From positions 120,901 to 184,900 of the forward strand of contig NZ_ASJR01000002.1 of the NCBI RefSeq assembly GCF_000474745.1: a stretch of DNA of 64,000 nt, in the 5' to 3' direction. Positions 55,255-63,995 of the stretch are shown here, in pieces (the stretch's first letter is position 1; each line of letters starts with the position of its first letter). The DNA is from Chitinivibrio alkaliphilus ACht1 (GTDB taxonomy: Bacteria > Fibrobacterota > Chitinivibrionia > Chitinivibrionales > Chitinivibrionaceae). Below the pieces are notes generated by a model. That model saw nothing but the letters and a program-made list of their open reading frames with translations, ran no database searches and was not told the origin of the DNA. The position numbers and the translations under genes were made by a program.

Positions 55255-56552
55255 TGAAGATTGCCATATCTATACTTATCATGGTACTTGTCCTGTGGGC
55301 CGATGACCCCTTACTCTACAGATGGGGTGTCGGTGCTCGTGCGCAGGCTCTCGGTGGTGCCTACACGGCTATAGCAGCAGATCATTCTGCTTTCTGGTAT
55401 AATCCAGCAGGGCTTGCCTATATTCCCTTTAGCGAGCTTCAGGGGTCTCTTCGGGGGGGGCGGCGAGAAAAAACAACGCGGTTTGACGGGGCAGATTTTT
55501 CTGATCATATGACTCCTATCGGGCTCGGTTCTATTTCCTATGTCCGTTCATTTCCCGTTCTGCAGGGAGGGTTGGCGTATAGTATTTCTCTTTCATCGCC
55601 GGAAACCATGGGAGATGTTTATGATGTGCAGGGCTATGACCGCTATGGCGGGTTTCCCGATACGAGCGTGTATCTAGATGGGGCGGGAAATGTGCAGGTC
55701 TTGGAGCGTGGCGATTCTGTCTATTTTAGCTCTTTGGATTTTCTCAGTACAGGTGATCTCTACTACCTGACCACGGCCGTTGGTGCGCAGATATCGCATG
55801 GGGTCGGTGTTGGTCTTTCTCTTTCTCTTGTGATGGGTGAGGAGGAACAGAGTTTTAAAAATGTGTTTAATATGGTAGGACATCCCTACAACTTTGAGAA
55901 CTCTCTTCAGGAAAACGAGCGATCCTTTTTCGGATATGATGCTCGGGTGGGTATGATGGTGTCTCCTGACCCTCGTTATTCTGTTGGGATGACCGTGGTT
56001 CTTCCGCAGGTTATTACCATGGAGCAAACGCACCGTTTTTATAATAGTGTGTCGGGGTCGTATGTACGTGATGCTTTATTTTTCGATACGGCTAAGCTCT
56101 ATCGCCCTCTGCGTATTAAGGGGGGAGCAGCGCTCTTTCTTCCTTCACTGACCCTGTCGGTACAGGCAGAAGCGTCAGCTCCGCTGAGTTCGGTTCGATC
56201 TGGAGAGCCAGGGTCCTATTGGAAGGGGCTTGGTGCATTTGGAGCAGAATATCGCTTGAGTAAGGCTCATGCGGTGCGTTTGGGCTACACCTATCGTGAA
56301 GCAGATATGCATAACTATCGTCTCTCCTGGGATGATGGGTTTGAGAGAACTGATGTCTACGGTAATACGGGAGAGCTTCATATCCTTTCTGCAGGGATGG
56401 GGGTTGACTTTTCTTCACAGGCCGGACTCGATTTTTCTGTACGGTATGGGTTTCCGCGAGAATATTCTGTAGAATACAGCAGTTGGGACAACAATATGTA
56501 TGAAGAGGAATCATTCGTTCAGGGAGAGCTCGGGTTCCGCTATCGTTTTTAG
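55254..56552 (+). CDS. PorV/FadL-like outer-membrane protein
   Basis: 432 residues with a short signal (AISILIMVLVLWA). The mature N-terminus GVGARAQALGGAYTAIAADHSAFWYNPAGLAYI is the FadL/PorV-family hallmark (hatch region with NPAGLA). The rest is a 14-strand-like barrel. PorV members handle outer-membrane transport of hydrophobic compounds or act as the type IX secretion shuttle. With two T9SS-like sorting domains in this window, PorV is a reasonable reading, but FadL-type transport is equally compatible. Coupled to the lipoprotein upstream by TAATG; strong terminator after. Confidence 0.78.
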   Translation: MKIAISILIMVLVLWADDPLLYRWGVGARAQALGGAYTAIAADHSAFWYNPAGLAYIPFSELQGSLRGGRREKTTRFDGADFSDHMTPIGLGSISYVRSFPVLQGGLAYSISLSSPETMGDVYDVQGYDRYGGFPDTSVYLDGAGNVQVLERGDSVYFSSLDFLSTGDLYYLTTAVGAQISHGVGVGLSLSLVMGEEEQSFKNVFNMVGHPYNFENSLQENERSFFGYDARVGMMVSPDPRYSVGMTVVLPQVITMEQTHRFYNSVSGSYVRDALFFDTAKLYRPLRIKGGAALFLPSLTLSVQAEASAPLSSVRSGEPGSYWKGLGAFGAEYRLSKAHAVRLGYTYREADMHNYRLSWDDGFERTDVYGNTGELHILSAGMGVDFSSQAGLDFSVRYGFPREYSVEYSSWDNNMYEEESFVQGELGFRYRF

Positions 56553-56585
56553 TTGTTTTCTCTATGCTTGTTCTTCTTTTCTATG

Positions 56586-56615
56586 AGATCGATACGCAAA
56601 AGTATCGATCTTTTA
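56586..56615 (+). terminator. Terminator after PorV-like gene
   Basis: Ten-base-pair stem AGATCGATAC/GTATCGATCT with six-base loop, then a short T run, 34 bases past the stop. Confidence 0.75.
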
Positions 56616-56644
56616 TTCTGTGTCTCACTCTCTATTTAAGGGAA

Positions 56645-56685
56645 TATCAACAGATATCAACAGGGGGTGTTGATATCTGTTGATA
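56645..56685. promoter_or_regulatory. Perfect 18-base inverted repeat upstream of nrdD
   Basis: Arms 56645-56662 and 56668-56685 are perfectly complementary around five G. Each arm contains the unit TATCAACA twice, so four copies of the unit are present (two direct, two inverted). It lies just upstream of a probable NrdR box pair. Could be an operator or a strong hairpin. Confidence 0.7.
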
Positions 56686-56730
56686 GCATATATTGTGTTA
56701 AAAAATGAGGCTACACACAATTTGTTGTGT
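56683..56730 (+). promoter_or_regulatory. Probable NrdR box pair controlling nrdDG
   Basis: Two 16-base sites (56683-56698 and 56715-56730, the latter ACACAATTTGTTGTGT) each match 12 of 16 bases of the NrdR consensus ACACTATATATAGTGT. Their centres are 32 bases apart, about three helical turns, the usual NrdR arrangement. NrdR represses ribonucleotide reductase operons when dATP/ATP is high. The boxes end 57 bases before ATG 56788. No nrdR gene is in the window. Confidence 0.65.
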
Positions 56731-56787
56731 TTTTTTTATATATTGAGAATTCGAATAATGAACAGAACCGTGTTAGGGGGAAAAGGT

Positions 56788-58860
56788 ATGATACATACTG
56801 TACGAAAACGTGATGGACGATTAGAACCGTACAATAGAGGTGTTATTAGTGAAGCGATTTTTCGTGCTGCCGAGTCTGTGGGGGGGGAAGATCGGGCCAT
56901 GGCAGAAGAGCTTGCCGTGAAGGTGGAAGCGCTTATGGAAGAGCATTTTCATGCAAACTCCATACCCGCCGTAGAGCAAGTGCAGGATATGGTTGAGAAG
57001 GTGCTTATAAAAAACGGCCATGCCAAGGTTGCTAAGGCCTACATTCTTTATCGAGAACAGCATCGAAAAATTCGGACAACCAAGGATGTCCTTCTTGATA
57101 TTGAACATACCATGGATGGTTATTTGAAAAAAAGCGACTGGCGGGTGAACGAAAACTCCAATGTAAATTACTCCCTGGGAGGGTTGATACTCCATAATTC
57201 CGGTGCCATAACGGCAAACTATTGGTTGGAAAATATCTATACCCGAGATATTTCCCACGCTCATAAAGAGGGTGATATTCACATTCATGATCTTTCCATG
57301 TTTTCTGGATACTGTGCAGGATGGTCCTTGCGGCAAATTCTTGCAGAGGGCCTTGGAGGCGTACCCAATAAGATATCCTCTGCACCGCCAAAACATTTAA
57401 ATACGGCCATGCATCAAATGGTGAATTTTCTTGGGATTCTACAAAATGAGTGGGCTGGTGCACAGGCGTTTTCATCCTTAGATACGTATCTGGCCCCCTT
57501 TGTGTGGGTGGATGACCTCTCTTATGAAGAGGTGAAGCAGGCCATGCAATCTTTTATCTTCGGGGTAAATACTCCTTCACGATGGGGCTCTCAGGCGCCT
57601 TTTACCAATGTAACCTTTGACTGGGTTGTTCCTGAGGATATGCGTAATCAGGCCGTGGTAATTGGTGGTAAGACATATGAAAAAACCTATGGCGATTTTC
57701 AAAAAGAGATGGATATGATCAACCGTGCCTTCCTTGAGGTCTTTATGGAAGGGGATGCTGATGGACGGGGCTTTGCCTACCCAATCCCCACCTACAATAT
57801 CACGGACGATTTTGATTGGGAAGGGGAGAATACGGAGCTATTATTCCAAATTACCGGCAAATACGGAACGCCGTACTTTCAAAACTTTATCAACTCCGAC
57901 TTAAACCCCGGCGATGTTCGGAGTATGTGCTGTCGACTGCAACTAGACAAACGAGAGCTGCGCAAACGTGGCGGCGGTCTCTTTGGAGCAGATGAGTTTA
58001 CCGGGTCTATCGGGGTAGTAACAATCAATCTCCCTCGTATTGGATATCTTGCTGACTCCCGGGATGATTTTTTCCGACGCCTTGGACATCAAATGGATAT
58101 CGCCAAGGACTCCCTGGAGACAAAGCGAGAAGTTGTTAAACGACTTCTTGATCAAGGGCTTTTCCCATACACGCGTCGCTATTTAAAGCATTGGAATAAT
58201 CATTTCTCAACCATTGGCCTGATCGGTATGAACGAAGCGATGTGCAATTTTATGGATGCTTCCTTAACAGATCAAGAGGCTCGTCATTTTGCTGGAGAGA
58301 TCCTCGATTTCATGCGCGGTCGTCTACAGGATTATCAAGAAGAGACTGGAAATCTTTATAATCTTGAAGCTACTCCGGGAGAAGGTACATCATATCGTCT
58401 TGCCAAGGCTGATGCCGAACGCTTTTCCGATATGCATATTTCCGGTGATGACAAGCCTTATTATACAAACTCTACGCAACTTCCTGTCGGGGCAACAGAT
58501 AATATCTTTGAAGCTCTTGATATGCAGGATGATCTGCAAATAAAATATACGGGTGGTACTGTGTTTCATGGTTTTCTCGGAGAAGAGATTCGTGATACCG
58601 CAACAGTACGTGCGTTGATAAAGAAGATTACTTCTCAGTATCGCCTTCCCTATTTTACCATCTCTCCCACCTATTCTGTTTGCGATTCTCATGGGTATAT
58701 TTCCGGGGAAGAATTTTCCTGTCCGCGCTGTGGAGAGGAGACTGAGGTGTATTCTCGCATCGTAGGGTATTACCGACCATTAAAGAATTGGAATCATGGG
58801 AAGAAGAGCGAGTATGATGATCGTCGCACCTACTCAGGAGCACCGTCGGAACAAAAATGA
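56788..58860 (+). CDS. nrdD: Anaerobic ribonucleoside-triphosphate reductase
   Basis: 690 residues from ATG 56788, the conserved ATP-cone start (MIHTVRKRDGRLEPYNRG). The longer open frame would begin inside the operator region. ATP cone about 1-92, catalytic barrel to the C-terminus, zinc site CDSHGY…CPRCG and glycyl-radical loop RIVGYYRPLKNWNHGK (radical Gly in VGYY). It reduces ribonucleotides to deoxyribonucleotides under anaerobic conditions using formate or thioredoxin. Coupled to the activase by an ATGA overlap. Indicates anaerobic growth. Confidence 0.96.
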   Translation: MIHTVRKRDGRLEPYNRGVISEAIFRAAESVGGEDRAMAEELAVKVEALMEEHFHANSIPAVEQVQDMVEKVLIKNGHAKVAKAYILYREQHRKIRTTKDVLLDIEHTMDGYLKKSDWRVNENSNVNYSLGGLILHNSGAITANYWLENIYTRDISHAHKEGDIHIHDLSMFSGYCAGWSLRQILAEGLGGVPNKISSAPPKHLNTAMHQMVNFLGILQNEWAGAQAFSSLDTYLAPFVWVDDLSYEEVKQAMQSFIFGVNTPSRWGSQAPFTNVTFDWVVPEDMRNQAVVIGGKTYEKTYGDFQKEMDMINRAFLEVFMEGDADGRGFAYPIPTYNITDDFDWEGENTELLFQITGKYGTPYFQNFINSDLNPGDVRSMCCRLQLDKRELRKRGGGLFGADEFTGSIGVVTINLPRIGYLADSRDDFFRRLGHQMDIAKDSLETKREVVKRLLDQGLFPYTRRYLKHWNNHFSTIGLIGMNEAMCNFMDASLTDQEARHFAGEILDFMRGRLQDYQEETGNLYNLEATPGEGTSYRLAKADAERFSDMHISGDDKPYYTNSTQLPVGATDNIFEALDMQDDLQIKYTGGTVFHGFLGEEIRDTATVRALIKKITSQYRLPYFTISPTYSVCDSHGYISGEEFSCPRCGEETEVYSRIVGYYRPLKNWNHGKKSEYDDRRTYSGAPSEQK

Positions 58861-59573
58861 GTGGAAGGAGAGAAGAGTTATATCGTGGTATTGTTGCACT
58901 TCAGAAAAACAGTTTTATCGATTTTCCCGGAACTGTCGCTGCGGTGCTCTTCTTTGATGGGTGTAATTTATGTTGCCCCTACTGTCATAATGCTCTCCTT
59001 GCTCGGCCGGACCCCGTACCGGTATCAGACCCTCCCGGTGAAATAGACTCTTTTCTTCGTCAATGGAAGCATTCCATTGACGGAGTTGTTCTTACCGGTG
59101 GAGAGCCTACTCTTCATAGAAATCTTCCTGAATTGGTAGGCTATCTTCGTTCTTCCTTGGGTTACCGTGTAAAGGTTGACACAAACGGATTGCGTCCGGA
59201 GATACTTTCCCAGGTAGAAGCAGACTATCTTGCCATGGATCTCAAAACAGTTCCTCGTAAGTACCGATCTCTCCTAGGGGGCCCCGAAGATAGTGGGGTG
59301 CGATTGGCGGAGAGTCTCTCCATACTCTCCGAGTTTCCTGGTAGAAGTGAGGTGCGTATTACCCTGGCTCCGGGGGTCGTTTCTCCCGATGATATTTCTG
59401 AATTGGCAAAGATGCTTACGGGGATAGATCTTGTTTGCTTGCAGCAGTTTGATTCTCGACAGGAGATCTACTCGCCCTCTTTTTTTACGGGAAGCTCTTC
59501 CTATACGCGACATGAGATAGAGCAATGGGCCCGATATATTCAGGGGTATGCTCAAAAATGTATTATACGATGA
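58857..59573 (+). CDS. nrdG: Anaerobic ribonucleotide reductase activating enzyme
   Basis: 238 residues. Radical-SAM motif CNLCCPYCHN (CxxxCxxC), preceded by FIDFPGTVAAVLFFDGC, then GGEPTLH and VDTNGLRPE. It installs the glycyl radical in NrdD. At 238 residues it is longer than E. coli NrdG (154) and belongs to the longer pyruvate-formate-lyase-activase-like subgroup. Start overlaps nrdD by 4 bases. Downstream genes on the same strand begin 10 bases later. Confidence 0.93.
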   Translation: MSGRREELYRGIVALQKNSFIDFPGTVAAVLFFDGCNLCCPYCHNALLARPDPVPVSDPPGEIDSFLRQWKHSIDGVVLTGGEPTLHRNLPELVGYLRSSLGYRVKVDTNGLRPEILSQVEADYLAMDLKTVPRKYRSLLGGPEDSGVRLAESLSILSEFPGRSEVRITLAPGVVSPDDISELAKMLTGIDLVCLQQFDSRQEIYSPSFFTGSSSYTRHEIEQWARYIQGYAQKCIIR

Positions 59574-59583
59574 GGGGTGATCG

Positions 59584-60270
59584 ATGTCCTATAGCATAGT
59601 ATTGGTAGAACCGGAAAATCCTAAAAATATTGGTTTTGTTGCTCGCGCCATGAAATGTAACGCGTGCACAGATCTGCGTATAGTTTCTCCCCACGGTGAA
59701 TCAATTCATTCAGAGGCGTATATAACGGGGGTATCCGCTCGGCCGATTCTCTCTTCGGCACGGGTATATAAATCGCTCTTAGATGCTGTGGCCGATTGTA
59801 CTACCGTGATTGGGTTTTCCCGCCGTACATTTAAAGAGGGGCCTCGTAAGCGTACACTCGCCGAGCTTCAAAAATCCCTCATATGTAGAGAAACGTCAGC
59901 TCTTGTCTTTGGACGTGAGTCCTGTGGTCTTACCCGTGAAGAGATGTTGTGTTGCCATCTTTTGTGCACAATTCCCAGTGCTCCCGCCATGAGCTATAAC
60001 CTTGGCCAAGCAGCGGCTATTGCCCTGTACAGTCTCTCTTATGGTGCCGAACAGGCAGAACCTGTCTACGCTTCTTCCACAGAGCCTGCTCCTACCCATG
60101 GAGAAGAGGAGTCTCTCTTTAAATTTCTCGCCCACGCTGTTCCCAATGATATATTTACTAAGGGCCAGCGTGCTGATAATATGCGACGCATTATTCATAA
60201 AATGGGGTGTACACGTGACGAGCTACACCTTTTTATGGGGTTGTTAAAAAGTATTGGTAAGGATACATAA
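59584..60270 (+). CDS. TrmJ-family SPOUT RNA methyltransferase
   Basis: 228 residues. N-terminal VLVEPENPKNIGFVARAMK and the SAM-binding knot region ALVFGRESCGLTREEMLCC…IPSAPAMSYNLGQAAAIALY follow the TrmJ/SpoU pattern, including the G-R-E and N-L-x-Q-A motifs. TrmJ 2'-O-methylates tRNA position 32. The C-terminal region is shorter than in E. coli TrmJ. Starts with GAGGGG site; its stop overlaps the aroE start (ATAATG). Confidence 0.9.
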   Translation: MSYSIVLVEPENPKNIGFVARAMKCNACTDLRIVSPHGESIHSEAYITGVSARPILSSARVYKSLLDAVADCTTVIGFSRRTFKEGPRKRTLAELQKSLICRETSALVFGRESCGLTREEMLCCHLLCTIPSAPAMSYNLGQAAAIALYSLSYGAEQAEPVYASSTEPAPTHGEEESLFKFLAHAVPNDIFTKGQRADNMRRIIHKMGCTRDELHLFMGLLKSIGKDT

Positions 60271-61133
60271 TGAAGGTGTGTGAAATTGATGGTACGACGA
60301 AAATCACTGGGTTGTTAGGCAATCCCGTAGGACATTCCCTCTCTCCCATAATACATAACCATGCCTATGGAACTTTGGGGCTGAACTATGTCTATGTACC
60401 CTTGGGTTGTGAGAAACAACAGCTTTCTTCATTGATTGATGGCTTGCGGGCTCTTCAGTTTGCCGGTGCAAATGTGACTATTCCGTATAAAGAAGAAATT
60501 CTGTCCTTTTGTGATGTTCTTTCACCGCTCTCGCAGCTTACTGGCACGGTAAATACACTCTATTGGGATGAGCACCGGCTTTGCGGCACCACTACCGACG
60601 GAGCGGGGTTCTTCCGTGCTCTCACAGCAGACGGTTTTTCTCCTCAGGGAAAGCGTGTTCTCATTGTTGGTAATGGCGGTACCGCTCGGACCCTTGCTAT
60701 GGTACTTGCTCATGAAGGGAAAACGGGGGATATTATCCTTGCTGGTCGAAATTCTAAAAAGGTTACTCACCTCATAGAAGAGGTATATGAGAAAACATCT
60801 ACTAGAATTCACGGCGTACATCTTCCCGATGATTTGGCGCAGGTCCTGCCCGGTATAGACCTCCTTATACATTGTACTCCCCTTGGAATGCATCCCCATG
60901 AGAGCCAGACTCCCTTCGATACGTCCCTGCTTTCATCACATACCTATGTGTTTGATGCTATTTATAATCCGGCAGAGACCGCTCTTCTTCGCGGAGCTGC
61001 ACAACAGGGATGCGCCTGCCAGAATGGCTTGCGTATGCTTTTGCTACAGGGGTTGGAATCGCAGCGGCACTGGACGGGGGTTGAGGTCCCCCTGGATATT
61101 TTTTCCATATCTGAACTTCAAAAAAAGGTGTAA
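60270..61133 (+). CDS. aroE: Shikimate dehydrogenase
   Basis: 287 residues. Substrate site GNPVGHSLSPIIHNHAYGTLGL (Ser and Thr/Lys positions), NVTIPYKE (catalytic Lys), NTLYWDE, GTTTDGAGF, nucleotide site VGNGGTARTLA and the C-terminal QGLESQRHWTG. It reduces 3-dehydroshikimate to shikimate using NADPH. Next gene is aroA, 5 bases downstream, so two consecutive late steps of the aromatic pathway are co-expressed (separated in the pathway only by shikimate kinase). Confidence 0.96.
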   Translation: MKVCEIDGTTKITGLLGNPVGHSLSPIIHNHAYGTLGLNYVYVPLGCEKQQLSSLIDGLRALQFAGANVTIPYKEEILSFCDVLSPLSQLTGTVNTLYWDEHRLCGTTTDGAGFFRALTADGFSPQGKRVLIVGNGGTARTLAMVLAHEGKTGDIILAGRNSKKVTHLIEEVYEKTSTRIHGVHLPDDLAQVLPGIDLLIHCTPLGMHPHESQTPFDTSLLSSHTYVFDAIYNPAETALLRGAAQQGCACQNGLRMLLLQGLESQRHWTGVEVPLDIFSISELQKKV

Positions 61134-61138
61134 AGAAT

Positions 61139-62410
61139 ATGAAATGGTTAGTTACAAAGTCTCGTCTTCAGGGTGCAGTTGATATCCCCGCATCAAAATC
61201 ACATACAATTCGTGCTCTTCTCATAGCGACCCTTGCACGGGGGGAGTCGGTGATATTAAAACCTCTTTTCTCGAAGGATGGCGTTTCTGCGCTTCATGCA
61301 TCTAAATGCCTTGGTGCGGAAATTTCTGAACAAGGTGAGACTCTTATAGTCCAAGGAACCGGCGGTGCTATTACCCCCAAGGTACCCATGATTGATATGG
61401 GAAATTCCGGTACATCGACGCGCTTGTTTACCTTAGCAGCAGCCTTAAGCACCACACCTGTTTGTTTTGATGGTGATGCCTCCCTTAGATCGCGTCCCAT
61501 GGGGCCTCTTTTGCAGGCGTTACAAGATTTGGGGGGGAGCTACGAATGCACTGAAAAAGACGGACATTTGCCCTATTCAGTACACGGAAGTTTACGTGGT
61601 ACAGACATAACCGTCGATGGAACCACCTCTCAATATCTCTCTGCTTTACTAATGACAACCCCGCTTATTCCAGGAAATACGGTGATTTCCGTTCCTCAGT
61701 TAAATGAAAAACCCTACGTTGAAATGACCCTGTGGTGGCTTGATAAAATGGAAATATCCTATGAAGTAAACAGTGGCTTTAATAAATTTCTTGTATATGG
61801 AGATCAGCAGTATCGTCCCATAGAAGAGAAAATAAGCGGTGATTTTTCCTCTGCCACCTTTGCAGCTGTTGGTGCCGCAGTAACGGGCGGATCAGTGACT
61901 TTACACAATCTCGATTTTTCAGATCCCCAGGGAGACAAGGGAGTATTTGATATTCTTCGTCGTATGGGGGCAACCGTTACCATAGAGGGAAAAAGTGTAA
62001 CCGTTTCTGCTCAGCAGTTGCATGGGACGACCATAGATCTTAATGCCATGCCTGATGCAATTGCTGCCTTGGCTGTTCTAGGGACCGTTGCAGAAGGAGA
62101 AACACGTATTGAAAATGTTGCTCAGGCACGAATAAAAGAAACAGATAGAATTGCTGTTATGGCTGATGAGCTCCGTAAGATGGGTGCTGATATTGAAGAG
62201 CTGGATGATGGACTTATCATTCGTAAAAGTACGCTCCATGGAGCCGCCGTGTCCGGACATGAAGACCATCGGGTAGTGATGGCCTTAGCCCTCGCGGGGA
62301 TGATCGCGTCGGGGGAGACTGAAATTGACACAGCTGAGGCAGCAGATGTCACCTATCCCTCATTTTATGATGATTTTACTGTACTAGGTGGACATTTACA
62401 GAAAATATGA
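61139..62410 (+). CDS. aroA: EPSP synthase
   Basis: 423 residues. Motifs: IPASKSHTIRALLIA (Lys, Ser, Arg of substrate site), GNSGTSTRLF, DASLRSRPMGPLLQAL, TSQYLSALLM, EKPYVEMTLWWL, AVAGAAVTGG-like region, PDAIAALAVLG (catalytic Asp), ARIKETDRIA, EDHRVVMALALAG. It makes EPSP from shikimate-3-phosphate and PEP in the chorismate pathway. Has GNSGTSTR rather than the GNAGTAMR of E. coli, i.e. the class II-like form. Directly follows aroE. Confidence 0.96.
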   Translation: MKWLVTKSRLQGAVDIPASKSHTIRALLIATLARGESVILKPLFSKDGVSALHASKCLGAEISEQGETLIVQGTGGAITPKVPMIDMGNSGTSTRLFTLAAALSTTPVCFDGDASLRSRPMGPLLQALQDLGGSYECTEKDGHLPYSVHGSLRGTDITVDGTTSQYLSALLMTTPLIPGNTVISVPQLNEKPYVEMTLWWLDKMEISYEVNSGFNKFLVYGDQQYRPIEEKISGDFSSATFAAVGAAVTGGSVTLHNLDFSDPQGDKGVFDILRRMGATVTIEGKSVTVSAQQLHGTTIDLNAMPDAIAALAVLGTVAEGETRIENVAQARIKETDRIAVMADELRKMGADIEELDDGLIIRKSTLHGAAVSGHEDHRVVMALALAGMIASGETEIDTAEAADVTYPSFYDDFTVLGGHLQKI

Positions 62411-62446
62411 TATACTGGGTGTGAAGGCTTTTCTCGGAGAGTAAAC

Positions 62447-62914
62447 ATGCCCGTTGATAAATTAGAGGTTCTACGGTTATTGCAGGACATCTCCATTTTT
62501 GGGGCTGTCCCTCCTGCTGCTCTTGATAAGATACTCTATTATTCGGAAGAAATTTCTTTACAAAAGGGAGAGATCCTTTTTTGTGAGGGTGATCCTTCCC
62601 ATGCTATATATATCATACTCCGGGGGCGGGTGAAATTAGTGAAAAACTATGCTCACACCCCCTTGGAAATGGTTGAGCTTTCACCAGGTGATTCCATGGG
62701 AGAAGCTTCATTCATTGGGATACAAGCGCATGGAACTACGGCTGTTATCACGGAAAAAGCAACTCTTCTTGTGCTAACACGACAGGTATTATCTTCATTG
62801 TATGAGAACGATATCGAGCTGTTTACACTGCTTCTTCTAAATATGTCCCGAGAGCTGGCGCGACGGTTGCATCGTTGCAGTGAATATCTTCGAGATTTAG
62901 AAACCCGTGATTAA
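62447..62914 (+). CDS. Cyclic-nucleotide-binding-domain protein
   Basis: 155 residues, nearly all one cNMP-binding (Crp-like) domain: LEVLRLLQDISIFGAVPPAALDKI, KGEILFCEGDPSHAIYIILRGRVKL, and a phosphate-binding-cassette-like SPGDSMGEASFIG. The typical GExA(L)…RxA arginine is replaced by sequence EASFIGIQAHGTTAV, so cAMP binding is doubtful. No helix-turn-helix follows; the protein ends in a helix (FTLLLLNMSRELARRL). Likely a stand-alone sensory or scaffold module. Its last 18 bases overlap the convergent outer-membrane gene. Confidence 0.82.
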   Translation: MPVDKLEVLRLLQDISIFGAVPPAALDKILYYSEEISLQKGEILFCEGDPSHAIYIILRGRVKLVKNYAHTPLEMVELSPGDSMGEASFIGIQAHGTTAVITEKATLLVLTRQVLSSLYENDIELFTLLLLNMSRELARRLHRCSEYLRDLETRD

Positions 62915-63952
62915 CTCAACTCCCCAGTGGTTATCATGTAACGCAGCATGGATACTGATGTTAGATTGGTAGAAAGACAGCCCACCGCTGATTGAATGTT
63001 CAGGACGAAGATGGGGGATGTCATGGATGGGATCAGTGGTAACGGTTTCATTTTTCCAGGCATAGCCAAAGACGAGGCCAAGGCGTGAGTCCCGCACAAG
63101 CTCTGCTCCCGTAAAAAATTCAATCCGATTTCTCATCTTGCTTCTCTCACGAAGATCTCTATTGAGTGGGCCCCAGAAGCGAACATCCATGGGAATGATG
63201 AGGCGTGATTCCGTATGAGGTATTGCAATATTGTTTGCCCCAGAAATGAGCAGTGAGCGAAGTTGTGAGCCTGTCCATTTTCCCACGGAGTGGCGTTTCT
63301 TAGAAGCACTGCTTCGCTGTACCGTATTTTCAAGCCAACGATAGCCCACAATGTTTTCAAGGACAAGGGCAAAATTTGCCCCGTTGTAGAGGTCAAATTC
63401 CATCAGGGAAATATCGGCGGTGAGCAGGTGTTCCCCGTAAGTATCTGTTTTTTCATCCTCTGAAAGGTTTTGGTGTGGGGCGACTATGCCAAGGTCATCA
63501 CGGACTGTGTGGAGAGAGACGGTTACGCCGGTATAGAGATACGAGTCGCGTCCTTGTGAATGAAGATGGGAAACTCCAAGGTAGAGAGCATTGTAGTCGA
63601 TTGTATCGGGACCGCTAAAGGAGCGAAGTCGCGAAAGTTCTATTCCAAGAGCAACATCGGGAAAAAGATCTGTTGAATATGCACCCACAAAGAGGTGTTT
63701 ATTTCCATCATCAAAATTAATATGAGCGCCAGAAAGGGAGTGGTTTCGTTCTGATTCCCCATGCAGCGGAAGCAGGGAAGCACCTACAGCGGAGGTTTGC
63801 CCCGGTCCCCAGAGTGTACTTGCTCCACCAGAGTTAAACTGCATCCGTTTGACCGAACGAGGCATACGTTGAAATGGTACCGTAAGCAGCTCAACCGCAC
63901 CTACGTGAAGCGTAGAAAAAAAGAAAAATAAAACCAGAGCCAATCTAATCAT
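62897..63952 (-). CDS. Outer-membrane protein, PorV-like style
   Basis: 351 residues. Signal peptide ending HVGA, then strand-rich sequence: GGASTLWGPGQTSAVGASLLP near the N-terminus, many amphipathic strands with charged turns, and a final DNHWGVELITGF strand ending in aromatic Phe, the outer-membrane insertion signal. It resembles the PorV/UPF0164 style barrels but lacks a clear NPAGLA motif. GGGAG ribosome site. It overlaps the cNMP-binding gene tail by 18 bases. Function unknown. Confidence 0.65.
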   Translation of the reverse strand: MIRLALVLFFFFSTLHVGAVELLTVPFQRMPRSVKRMQFNSGGASTLWGPGQTSAVGASLLPLHGESERNHSLSGAHINFDDGNKHLFVGAYSTDLFPDVALGIELSRLRSFSGPDTIDYNALYLGVSHLHSQGRDSYLYTGVTVSLHTVRDDLGIVAPHQNLSEDEKTDTYGEHLLTADISLMEFDLYNGANFALVLENIVGYRWLENTVQRSSASKKRHSVGKWTGSQLRSLLISGANNIAIPHTESRLIIPMDVRFWGPLNRDLRERSKMRNRIEFFTGAELVRDSRLGLVFGYAWKNETVTTDPIHDIPHLRPEHSISGGLSFYQSNISIHAALHDNHWGVELITGF

Positions 63953-63965
63953 AATAGCTCCCTGT

Positions 63966-63995
63966 ATAAAAACCCGCCTTATGTGAAGACGGGTT
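63966..63995 (-). terminator. Terminator for a leftward gene outside the window
   Basis: A stem AACCCGCCTT/AAGACGGGTT with one mismatch and five-base loop, followed on the minus strand by TTTTTAT. It probably ends a minus-strand gene that begins beyond the right edge. Confidence 0.6.
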
